Assembly: GCA_019636475.1 (NCBI GenBank)
Contig: JAHBXN010000001.1
Coordinates: forward strand, 62,001-126,000
Reading direction: 5' to 3'
DNA from: Phycisphaerae bacterium
GTDB taxonomy: Bacteria; Planctomycetota; Phycisphaerae; UBA1845; UTPLA1
DNA length: 64,000 nt
The position numbers were made by a program, and so were the translations under genes. Of this stretch, positions 33,572 through 41,719 are shown one piece after another; position 1 is the stretch's first letter; the number at the start of each line of letters is the position of its first letter. The notes under the pieces were generated by a model that was not told the origin of the DNA, searched no databases, and saw only the letters and a list, made by a program, of their open reading frames with translations.

Positions 33572-35524
33572 ATGGACGACCACACGCTGGAAAAGCTGGA
33601 GTTTGAGCGAGTTCGCCGCCTGCTGGCGCAGCATGCTCACTGCGCGCTGGGCAAGAGCCTCGCGCTGCGCGTGAAGCCCTCAAAACGGGATTCCCAGGTG
33701 CGAGGCTGGCTCGACCAGGCCCGGCAATTCGAGCGCTTCACCAATCAACGGGGGATGCCACCGTTTGGCGGCGTTCGTGATGTCCGCGAGATGGTGAAAC
33801 GGGCCGTGCCGCCGGCCAAACTGGAACCTGAAGAGTTTGCTGAATTGGCGGCGACGCTGCACGGCGTGGACGCAATCCGGCGATTCTTCGCGGAACCGCC
33901 GAGCGAGGAATTTGATGCCGTGGCGAAAGTCGTGGCACGAATCGGCGACCTTCGGGTAATCGGCGACCGCATCGGACGCATGATCGATCCGCGCGGCCGG
34001 GTGCGCGACGACGCCAGCGAACGACTGAGCCGAATCCGCGGCGAGATCGCCCGCGTGCGCGACGAGACTCGCGAGGCGTTTGATCGGCTGCTACACAATC
34101 CGAACATCGTGAAATACCTCCAGTATGCGAATGCGACGTTTCACGCAGATCGGATGGTATTACCGCTCAAGGCCGAGCAGAAGGGACGCATTCCCGGCAT
34201 CATTCATCGCAGCAGCGACTCCGGCCAGACCCTTTTTGTGGAGCCGGCCGAAGCAGTCGAGTTGAACAATCGGCGAATCTCACTCGTGGCGGATGAAACA
34301 GACGAGATCAATCGAATCCTCTGGGAACTAACGCATCTGGTTCATCTCAATCAGCGGGAAATCCTGAATACGCTCGAAGCGGCAGCGGTAATCGACCTGC
34401 TTTGCGCCAAGATCGGACTGGCCCGCAAGTACAACATGCACATGGTTGAGATCAACGATCAAAACCGAGTGATTCTGCGTCAGGCGCGCAACCCGATTCT
34501 GCTGTCCATGTTCCACCCCGAGGGGACGGGCGGGAATCTTCGACCACCGCCTTCGTCCGGCGGCGACGCGACAGCTTCGCCCGGGCCGGAAGAACGCAGC
34601 GTCGTGCCGATCGATGTGCGTCTGGGTGATGATTTTGACGTGATGATTATCACGGGGCCGAACACCGGGGGTAAGACGGCGGCACTCAAGACTGTCGGCC
34701 TGCTTGCACTCATGGCGCAATCGGGGCTGCCGATTCCAGCGGCGCCGGGGTCGACCCTCCCGGTCTTTCATGGTCTATGGATTGACGTCGGCGACGAACA
34801 GAGCCTTCAGCAGTCGCTCAGCACGTTTAGCGCGCACCTTGCGAGGATTCTCGACATCATCAAACGTGCCAGGCCTTCGACGCTGGTATTGATCGATGAA
34901 ATCGGAGCGGGTACTGATCCGGATGAGGGCGCGGCGATCGGCCGGGCAATCATCGAGCATCTGCTGGAATCCGGATGCCTGGCGATGGTCACGACGCACC
35001 TCGGCGTTCTGAAGGGAATCGGCTACGAAGCTCGCCGCGCGGACAACGCGTCTGTGATGTTCAACATCGAGACGCTGCGTCCGACGTATGAGTTGCGCAT
35101 CGGTGAGCCGGGTAATAGCAATGCGATTGCAATTGCATCCCGGCTGGGGATGCCGAAGAAAATCGTGCAGCGGGCGCAGCGCAGCCTTGCGACGCGGCAG
35201 CGTTCACTTCAACGCGCCATCGCCGGAACACTCGCAACGCGGCGGCAGGCCGAGCGCGCCCGTCGTGACGCGGATCAGGCACGGCAAGATGCCGCACGAC
35301 AGACACTCGCAGCGATGGATCAGGCGAAGGCGCTGGAGGCGGAACGCGAAGCATTCAGGGCGTGGATGGAGAAAATACTCCGCCTTCAGCCCGGTGATGC
35401 TGTGCGGGTCAAGGGGTTTGACGATCCGGGCAAGGTCGCTCGGGTGCGACACGAGCGTCAGCGCGTGGCGGTATCAATCGGCCCGCTTGAAGTCGAGGTT
35501 CCATTAGTGGACCTGATTTTCTAA
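33572..35524 (+). CDS. mutS2: MutS2-family ATPase without Smr domain
   Basis: 650 residues; typical MutS2 has about 780. The middle lever/clamp region includes SRIRGEIARVRDETREAF and HRSSDSGQTLFVEPAEAVELNN (in outline), which is the MutS2 signature. The ATPase has Walker A ITGPNTGGKTAALK, STLVLIDEIGAGTDPDEG as Walker B and TTHLGVLKGIGYE. After a coiled coil (ATRRQAERARRDADQARQDAA) the protein ends in a small beta domain, DAVRVKGFDDPGKVARVRHERQRV, and stops. The C-terminal Smr nuclease domain is missing. MutS2 suppresses homologous recombination and in some bacteria rescues collided ribosomes; without Smr it may only bind. Confidence 0.92.
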   Translation: MDDHTLEKLEFERVRRLLAQHAHCALGKSLALRVKPSKRDSQVRGWLDQARQFERFTNQRGMPPFGGVRDVREMVKRAVPPAKLEPEEFAELAATLHGVDAIRRFFAEPPSEEFDAVAKVVARIGDLRVIGDRIGRMIDPRGRVRDDASERLSRIRGEIARVRDETREAFDRLLHNPNIVKYLQYANATFHADRMVLPLKAEQKGRIPGIIHRSSDSGQTLFVEPAEAVELNNRRISLVADETDEINRILWELTHLVHLNQREILNTLEAAAVIDLLCAKIGLARKYNMHMVEINDQNRVILRQARNPILLSMFHPEGTGGNLRPPPSSGGDATASPGPEERSVVPIDVRLGDDFDVMIITGPNTGGKTAALKTVGLLALMAQSGLPIPAAPGSTLPVFHGLWIDVGDEQSLQQSLSTFSAHLARILDIIKRARPSTLVLIDEIGAGTDPDEGAAIGRAIIEHLLESGCLAMVTTHLGVLKGIGYEARRADNASVMFNIETLRPTYELRIGEPGNSNAIAIASRLGMPKKIVQRAQRSLATRQRSLQRAIAGTLATRRQAERARRDADQARQDAARQTLAAMDQAKALEAEREAFRAWMEKILRLQPGDAVRVKGFDDPGKVARVRHERQRVAVSIGPLEVEVPLVDLIF

Positions 35525-35687
35525 TCCCATCAGGAAAACTCCCTAATCATTACGTCCTAAAACACGGGAAGTCGTGTAGAAATGCACGAATCAACGAGTG
35601 CTTCCGTGTAACGATACACAGGTTCCTCCTGCCAGAGTTGGGGCACTCCGTTACCGGATCAGAAGCGCCGGAGAACTCGTTCTCAGC

Positions 35688-35716
35688 TTGATTTGCTGAC
35701 GCAACCGCACTACCAT
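35688..35716 (+). promoter_or_regulatory. Possible promoter of the surface protein gene
   Basis: TTGATT (35688-35693), 17 bases, TACCAT (35711-35716). The rest of the 287-base space after mutS2 shows no gene. Confidence 0.35.
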
Positions 35717-35769
35717 TGAGCAGAGTGGGGATAGGGGGTTCCATGTTGGGACATCAGTAATCGGGACGG

Positions 35770-35791
35770 CGGCGAAATTGCATTTTCGCCG
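35770..35791 (+). promoter_or_regulatory. Leader hairpin before the surface protein gene
   Basis: CGGCGAAA (35770-35777) pairs perfectly with TTTCGCCG (35784-35791) over a 6-base loop, 20 bases before the ATG. It may protect the mRNA 5' end or set translation. Confidence 0.4.
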
Positions 35792-35811
35792 AACGAGGCT
35801 GGAGAGATCAG

Positions 35812-36543
35812 ATGATTTCATCAATGGGGAGTCTAAGAAGCATGTTGAGAGTTGTTACCGCTGTCGCCGCGCTGGCGATCTTCACTTCATCGGCCGGTGC
35901 GGCCGACATCACCTTTTCCGCAACGGTCGGAACACGATCGGCGTCGGCGAAATTCGCCGTCTCCGGGAGTGACTTGATTGTGACACTCACCAATACGTCG
36001 AACCTGGATGCGATGGTTCCCGTCGACGTGTTGACGGCCGTGTTCTGGAATGTGTCCGGTACGCCGCTCACGCTCACGCGGGTGAGCGCGATTGTTCCGA
36101 ACGGGCACAGCGTGTTTTTCGGCCCGACTGATCCCGGCAACTCGGTCGGCGGCGAATGGGCCTACAAAAGCGGACTTTCGGGCCCAGGCAGCACTTCCTA
36201 CGGAATCAGTTCAGCCGGATTCGGCCTTTTCGCTCCGGGAGATCGCTTCCCTGGAAATGACCTGCAGCCACCGGCGTCCGTCAACGGCCTCGAATACGGA
36301 ATCACAACGGCCGGTGACAATCTGGCGACGGGTAACGCGCCGATGACGGGGGACAACGCCCTCATCAAGAATCAGGTGGTCTTTACGCTGAGCGGCCTGC
36401 CGGCCAACTTTGATCCTTCGACCGCGATCAACAATGTGCTCTTCCAATACGGCACTGATCTGGGTGAGCCGAGAATTCCCGAACCCGCCACTTTGAGTCT
36501 GATGGCTGTCAGTGCGGTCGCGCTTCTGCGCCGCCGACGTTGA
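35812..36543 (+). CDS. Exosortase-dependent (PEP-CTERM) surface protein, XDD-like
   Basis: 243 residues. Signal peptide about 8-30 (VVTAVAALAIFTSSAGAAD). The body begins ITFSATVGTRSASAKFAV and has LIVTLTNTSNLDAMVPVDVLTAVFW, the opening seen in the small XDD-type exosortase surface proteins. The C-terminus is a clean sorting signal: IPEPATLSL, a short hydrophobic helix and RRRR. It should be cut and attached to the surface by an exosortase, none of which is in the window. GGAGAG lies 6 bases before the ATG. A single-gene unit with its own leader hairpin and terminator. Confidence 0.85.
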   Translation: MISSMGSLRSMLRVVTAVAALAIFTSSAGAADITFSATVGTRSASAKFAVSGSDLIVTLTNTSNLDAMVPVDVLTAVFWNVSGTPLTLTRVSAIVPNGHSVFFGPTDPGNSVGGEWAYKSGLSGPGSTSYGISSAGFGLFAPGDRFPGNDLQPPASVNGLEYGITTAGDNLATGNAPMTGDNALIKNQVVFTLSGLPANFDPSTAINNVLFQYGTDLGEPRIPEPATLSLMAVSAVALLRRRR

Positions 36544-36570
36544 TCGCGTCGTTGAAAACCAGGTAATCCC

Positions 36571-36604
36571 AGAAGCCCTGAGGCGAATCTGCCTCGGGGC
36601 TTCT
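36571..36604. terminator. 14-bp terminator hairpin between convergent genes
   Basis: AGAAGCCCTGAGGC (36571-36584) pairs with 36591-36604 (13 Watson-Crick pairs and one G-T) over a 6-base loop. It touches the stop of the minus-strand glycosyltransferase gene and follows the surface protein gene by 27 bases, so it can serve both. Confidence 0.7.
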
Positions 36605-37891
36605 TCATTCGGGGATGCCAAGAATTGTCCGGACCGTCCGTCGCATCGCGTTCTTGAGATCGAAATCACGCCGGGCCCGATCGGCCGCAGCAGTACTGAA
36701 TCGGCGGTAGCGATCCCGGTCGGATATCAGCTTGCAGATGGCATCGGCACAGGCGGACGCATCGTCCCGAGGCACGACGAAGCCGGTTTCTCCATCGATG
36801 ACCGCCTCACGCATTCCGCCGACGTCCGCAACGACGCATGGAATTCCGCGAGCCATCGCCTCGATAACGGCATTGGACATCGATTCACGCCGCGACGGCT
36901 GAACGCAGATATCGACGCCGTCATACATCGCACCGTGCGAATCGACGAAGCCAGCAAAGTTGACTCGACTGGTCAAGCCGCGCTGAATCGCCCGGGACCG
37001 CAACTGCGGAATCAACTCACCATCGCCGAAATAGGTCAGACTCGCGCGCGGATGTCTCGCGGCGACAATTGAGAACGCATCGAGCATGACATCAGCGCCC
37101 TTGGCCTCAGTCACACGGCCGATGCTGGCGATGCGAGTGGGCGTATCGATGATGCAGTCCTGATTGGCGCTGAAACCGCCGTCAGTTTCCCCATTCGGAA
37201 TGACGATCCGGCGATTTGGCGGAAAGCCGTAGCTCGATTCGAACGCATCCGCCACTCGACTGCTGTTATAGATAACAGCGTGCGCGCAGAGCGCGGGTAG
37301 TCGCTTTCGCCAGATCAGTCGGCTTCGCCACGCGCTGGGCAGTGGAATCAAGCGGAACAGCCTTCGCCGCCGGTGCGCCGGGAGTGGCTCGGGCGACTGT
37401 CGTATCGACGTCACTACACGCATACCGAGGCTTCGCGCAGCCAGCAACGAGGCGACAAACGCCGCACCGCCCGCCTGCTGCACGGCGAATACCGTGTCTG
37501 CCCGAGCAGCCCGGAGCCACCGTCTACGATCGAGTATTAACGAGGCACGCAGCCTGTTATCACCGGCGATTCGTTCGTCGATCCATCCGGTATTCTCGAC
37601 GGTGAATCGCCGGGGATGATACGAATCGAGCAGTTCGTGGTAGATGGAACTTCCGGAGTAACCCACGTGGACGTCGGCCCCCGCGTCAAGTAGCGCGCGC
37701 ACGGCGCACAGAAGGTATTTCTCCGCCCCGCCTGTATATGTCCGCTCACCCACTCGAACATGATGCACCGCCAAGACTGCCACTCGCCGTCCTCGGGCTT
37801 CGGGCATTGGCGGAACGATCGGGGAAAGCGCCTGCTCGCACGCGTCGGGTTTCGAGTGGATCGGAATTGGCTGTTGGATCGTTGCGGGCAT
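36605..37891 (-). CDS. Glycosyltransferase, family 4/GT-B fold
   Basis: 428 residues from the ATG at 37891; the region before it in frame is arginine-rich and overlaps the neighbouring gene, so it is excluded, but the ribosome site of this start is weak. The N-terminal domain has HHVRVGERTYTGGAEKYLL, the acceptor-side Gly loop. The C-terminal domain has RIASIGRVTEAKGADVML and RRESMSNAVIEAMARGIPCVVADVGG (in outline), the E-x7-E nucleotide-sugar motif. A retaining enzyme for envelope or exopolysaccharide glycans. It lies 113 bases after a large secreted-protein gene. Confidence 0.9.
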   Translation of the reverse strand: MPATIQQPIPIHSKPDACEQALSPIVPPMPEARGRRVAVLAVHHVRVGERTYTGGAEKYLLCAVRALLDAGADVHVGYSGSSIYHELLDSYHPRRFTVENTGWIDERIAGDNRLRASLILDRRRWLRAARADTVFAVQQAGGAAFVASLLAARSLGMRVVTSIRQSPEPLPAHRRRRLFRLIPLPSAWRSRLIWRKRLPALCAHAVIYNSSRVADAFESSYGFPPNRRIVIPNGETDGGFSANQDCIIDTPTRIASIGRVTEAKGADVMLDAFSIVAARHPRASLTYFGDGELIPQLRSRAIQRGLTSRVNFAGFVDSHGAMYDGVDICVQPSRRESMSNAVIEAMARGIPCVVADVGGMREAVIDGETGFVVPRDDASACADAICKLISDRDRYRRFSTAAADRARRDFDLKNAMRRTVRTILGIPE

Positions 37892-38004
37892 TTCGAAGCG
37901 AAGGCGGCCGATCGGCGCGCGGCATCGCTTCAGACATATCGACCGAACACGAATCAGGAGTGCAGGTCCGAGAACCTCGCCGAAAGAGAGGCGCCCTTCA
38001 TCAA

Positions 38005-40647
38005 TCAACCGACCGGAGCAGCCGGCGGGCCGACCATAAACTCGTCCCATGAATTGGGAATGAACTTCCCAAAGGGCGAAAGGATGTCCTCTTCGTCGAC
38101 CGGAAGCGGCCTCCCGGCGTCGCCGAGACAAACGTCCATGACGAAAACACAGCCGAGAGATGGGACCTCTATCCAGCCAAGCACTCGATCAGCCGCGCCG
38201 GCGTCTGCAAATCGTTGTTTCGCCGAGCTGGATTCTCTCAGGATGACCGTGGCGGCCTCCATCGCCTCCGGCCGAACCAGGAGCAGATCGCGCGGAGCAT
38301 CGGGCGAGCCGCACCGAATCATGGCGAAATTCTCACGCGACCAATCGAGAATATTATTGAGCACAAAGTCCCGTACGCCGTCGTTGAGATAGTCGGCTAC
38401 CGGCCGGTAGTTGGCATCGGCCTTTCTGCCGGTCAGTTCGATGGCGACGTACGAAGCATCCGCACCGGTGGTTCGAATCGCCACCTCGGCGCCGGCGAGA
38501 TCTCGCAGTTCCCTTGCAGTCAATTTCGGGAGCAGACGCCGCGGATCGTCCTTCACATCGGACCACTTGTAATGTATGCCGGAACTGGGCGGAACTTGGC
38601 GCGGAACAACGTCTTTCACCGGCCGTTCGAAGACGCATGCGAGGCCCGGAATCGGCGTTTTCTGATCCGAAACCACGCTCACGGAGAAGCCCCACCCCCG
38701 ATTTTTCTCCGATGGTCGCGACGACACCACGAGCTCAAACTCGTTCCATCCTTCCTCGAGCGTTTCGCGTGTGAAGGCGGTATTGACCAAGTCGCGGCCC
38801 TCAAACTTTCCACCGACGATTGAGGGTGCGGCGATGACGCGTCGACCATTGATGGAGAGCGTTGCACGGTCGTTTCGGCCGAGCCGAATCCAAACGCTTT
38901 GGCGCTGCGGCGAAAAGACCCAGTTAGTGGCCTTGACGGTCGCCGCGCCGGCATCAGGGAATCGCGCAGCCAAATCGATGAAATCTGAAACGCTCACGAT
39001 CGGCGTGGACTTTGCTTCGGACGACTCTATCCAGTCGGTGTCGGCCGTCGCGCCAGGGCCGCGTGGAGTTGTCGGGATTGGGCCCTGAATGCTCCATAGT
39101 TTGAGGTAGGTCGCGGGCGTGGCCTCGTCAGCCGCACATAACCGCCGGAAATCACCCGGAAACAGTTCGTAACGCATCGCAGATCGAAATGCGGACGAGG
39201 CGAAGCGCATCGGCTGGAATCCGCAAGCCAGCGCGCCCGCCGGATCAGGCCAACCGGCCGTCTGCCCCGCCTCGGCGGCAGCGGAATAAAGCAGCGTGTA
39301 CATCGACCGCATGTGGGCAGTAAACGACGAATCGTGATAGAAGGAAGCGATACCCGCGCCATTCGGCCCCACATCGGTGAATCCGATATCCACCTGCTCG
39401 CGATTCTCGCCCTCGATTCGCGGCCGCACACAGAAGACCACATCAAACCACCCGCGCGCCTGAACGAAATCATCCGAGGGCCCGGTGACGCGTCCGAGAT
39501 GCCGTGTCATGGTTCCGGCATCTTCCTGATCGACCTCGAAGAATGTGAAGTTCAGGCGAAAGCAGCCGCGTGACGCCGCACATAACACACGGTCCAGCAC
39601 CGTGAATTGATCTTTGACACGAATCAGCTCCGCCTCATCCAGCGTCTTTGCGCCGCGCGACTTGACGATCACAACGACGGCGTTCCAGACCGACGGACTT
39701 TCCACGTAGGACATTTCGGCGGTGCGATTAAGGTACTGGACGACTTCGAGAAGGTCGCCGCCGGTTCGCTCCCGGGTCTCGCCCCCGCGATACTGACTCT
39801 CGACGTGACTGGGGTCGATGACTCGCGTTTCATCAAATTCGCTGAATGCGGCAGAAGCCAGTCCCGCGCACTGGAGATAGAGGCCCCAGCGGTAGTGCTC
39901 CATAATATTGCCGGACAGTTTATGCGGTCGATTGAGATATTCGATCATCCGCAGCCCGCGCCGAGCGAGCCGACCAAGCGGCGCATCGGATGAGGCCGCA
40001 AGCCTTCCATAGGCGGCGTATGCCGGTGCGATTTCTCCGGAGATCTCATGGCGAAGTGCGCCGAAATAATCCTTCAGTTCGGTCGACTCGACGGAGCTTA
40101 CCAGCCCATCGAGCGGCCCTTCGTAGCCAGCCACCGCCCCTTTGACGACTGTCATGAAATCCGGCATTGCGAGCACGGTGACCGCGACGGCCTCCGCTTC
40201 GCTTCGCAATTCGACTCGAAGTGAGAAATGATCCACCGCAAACGAGGGATTCCGCTTCAGGGTATCGTAACTAATAACGTAGGCGGTGCGTCGCGACGAG
40301 AGGCCCCACTCCGGCAATTCGCGTCCGCCGATGTCGAATTTCATCGACGCCTCGACCTGGCGTCCCGGCTTCGGCGGCGCGTACGGGTCGTAATCATCAT
40401 CGCCGACCAACGGGGCGGGACGAACCGCTTCGACAAATGGCTGTGCCGCAATCAGCACCAGCGACATTGGCGCGGGGCCGGTGGTTGTCTGCGCGAGCGG
40501 AAAGACCACATCGTGCCAACCCCGCTCAATTGCGAAGCTGCCCAAGGGCAGAGCACTGGTTTCTGAATTTCCCGCACCCCGGGCAGATTGCGTTCCCGCG
40601 GCAATGATGAGCATCGAGACGATGATCGCGAGTCTGAGTCCATTCAT
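38005..40647 (-). CDS. Large secreted protein of unknown function
   Basis: 880 residues from the ATG at 40647, preceded by GAAGGG and followed by a good signal peptide (LRLAIIVSMLIIAAGTQSARGAG). I do not recognise the family. A region near residues 630-740 (WIRLGRNDRATLSINGRRV, then EEGWNEFELVVSS) looks like a beta-sandwich carbohydrate-binding fold. Helical stretches around 200-330 resemble TPR-type repeats. It follows the ExbB-ExbD-TPR operon in the same direction after a 175-base gap. Confidence 0.7.
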   Translation of the reverse strand: MNGLRLAIIVSMLIIAAGTQSARGAGNSETSALPLGSFAIERGWHDVVFPLAQTTTGPAPMSLVLIAAQPFVEAVRPAPLVGDDDYDPYAPPKPGRQVEASMKFDIGGRELPEWGLSSRRTAYVISYDTLKRNPSFAVDHFSLRVELRSEAEAVAVTVLAMPDFMTVVKGAVAGYEGPLDGLVSSVESTELKDYFGALRHEISGEIAPAYAAYGRLAASSDAPLGRLARRGLRMIEYLNRPHKLSGNIMEHYRWGLYLQCAGLASAAFSEFDETRVIDPSHVESQYRGGETRERTGGDLLEVVQYLNRTAEMSYVESPSVWNAVVVIVKSRGAKTLDEAELIRVKDQFTVLDRVLCAASRGCFRLNFTFFEVDQEDAGTMTRHLGRVTGPSDDFVQARGWFDVVFCVRPRIEGENREQVDIGFTDVGPNGAGIASFYHDSSFTAHMRSMYTLLYSAAAEAGQTAGWPDPAGALACGFQPMRFASSAFRSAMRYELFPGDFRRLCAADEATPATYLKLWSIQGPIPTTPRGPGATADTDWIESSEAKSTPIVSVSDFIDLAARFPDAGAATVKATNWVFSPQRQSVWIRLGRNDRATLSINGRRVIAAPSIVGGKFEGRDLVNTAFTRETLEEGWNEFELVVSSRPSEKNRGWGFSVSVVSDQKTPIPGLACVFERPVKDVVPRQVPPSSGIHYKWSDVKDDPRRLLPKLTARELRDLAGAEVAIRTTGADASYVAIELTGRKADANYRPVADYLNDGVRDFVLNNILDWSRENFAMIRCGSPDAPRDLLLVRPEAMEAATVILRESSSAKQRFADAGAADRVLGWIEVPSLGCVFVMDVCLGDAGRPLPVDEEDILSPFGKFIPNSWDEFMVGPPAAPVG

Positions 40648-40822
40648 GCCTATGCGCCCTTCCCAATCGGTTTCGCGTGAGTTCAACTTCATTGAAATGA
40701 TGATAGAAGCACTGCGGGGTTGTGCCAAATGCACGCGTTCGTGACGCATGCTCACCTTTGATTTCTCGAACACCGGCCAGAGCCCCCTTCGGATTCAACT
40801 GGACGACCAAGGCTGAAGGACG

Positions 40823-41719
40823 TTACTCGTCTTTCCTTTTTCCGGTGTGCGCTGTCGGATCCTCCAACCATGCGAAATCGTCCTCTGCCGCTTCCGAAGT
40901 TCGGTTTCGGGCAAGCCCGGTCTCACCTGAATCCGCCGACCTCGTGAACCGACGCAGCACGATCCAGATGATGAAGAGTGCGCCAGTTGTTCCGGCGAGC
41001 CATCTGAGCAAGTCGTCCGAAGAAATCGGCGGCCCGGATACTTCCCCACCGGACCGATCGTCTTCCACGTTCAGGTACTTCGAGATGACGAGCGCGCCTG
41101 TCCCGTTCGACCCGCCCACGGTTTGAAACGACCGCACCTTGATGAAGAAGCCTCTCACCGACACGCGCGATCCAACGGGCACTTCACCCGGGTCGTCCGT
41201 CAGAATCACGGTCGTCACCGAACGCGACCCCTTTTCCGCCAATTCAACCTGGAAAAGCCGACCGACGCCCGGCCGATTCGGCACATCGAACCCGTGGGTA
41301 CGCAGAACCTCGCCGCGCAGGAAGAGCAGGTCGCCGCGGTAGTCGCTCGGTCTCTCAAGCAGGTTTCGCCACAACGCAGGTGTCTCGTCTGTCCTGGGCC
41401 GGTATCGATCGAGATCGGCATCGGCCCGAACGAATCGGCAATACCAGTAAAATGCGGGATCGTCGAACGAAAAGACATGGTCGCGAACCGCCGACAGCAG
41501 CCGTCGCCCATGTTCCAAATCGAGAGGTTCGTTTGAGTCGCTTCGTTCGTTATCGTTGCTGACGGCCGGCGAATCGAGCTCCGGAACGGTCGGCTGGGCG
41601 ACCGCCACCTCTACGAACGGCAGTATCGCGCCGAATACATGGCACAGAATCGCCGCGCGAAGCCGTTTGGAACGACTCCACCGAGGAAGGAAACACAACG
41701 GACGCAAACATTGAGTCAT
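40823..41719 (-). CDS. Anchored envelope protein of unknown function
   Basis: 298 residues. Signal or anchor segment at about 20-42 and a second membrane segment at about 240-258 (WLAGTTGALFIIWIVLRRF). Between them lies a small beta-rich domain (LFLRGEVLRTHGF, TTVILTDDPGEVPVGSRVSVRGFF) that may be an OB-fold. The tail is acidic and cytoplasmic if the first segment is cut. The ATG overlaps the stop of the TPR gene by four bases, so it belongs to the ExbB-ExbD operon. Confidence 0.7.
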   Translation of the reverse strand: MTQCLRPLCFLPRWSRSKRLRAAILCHVFGAILPFVEVAVAQPTVPELDSPAVSNDNERSDSNEPLDLEHGRRLLSAVRDHVFSFDDPAFYWYCRFVRADADLDRYRPRTDETPALWRNLLERPSDYRGDLLFLRGEVLRTHGFDVPNRPGVGRLFQVELAEKGSRSVTTVILTDDPGEVPVGSRVSVRGFFIKVRSFQTVGGSNGTGALVISKYLNVEDDRSGGEVSGPPISSDDLLRWLAGTTGALFIIWIVLRRFTRSADSGETGLARNRTSEAAEDDFAWLEDPTAHTGKRKDE

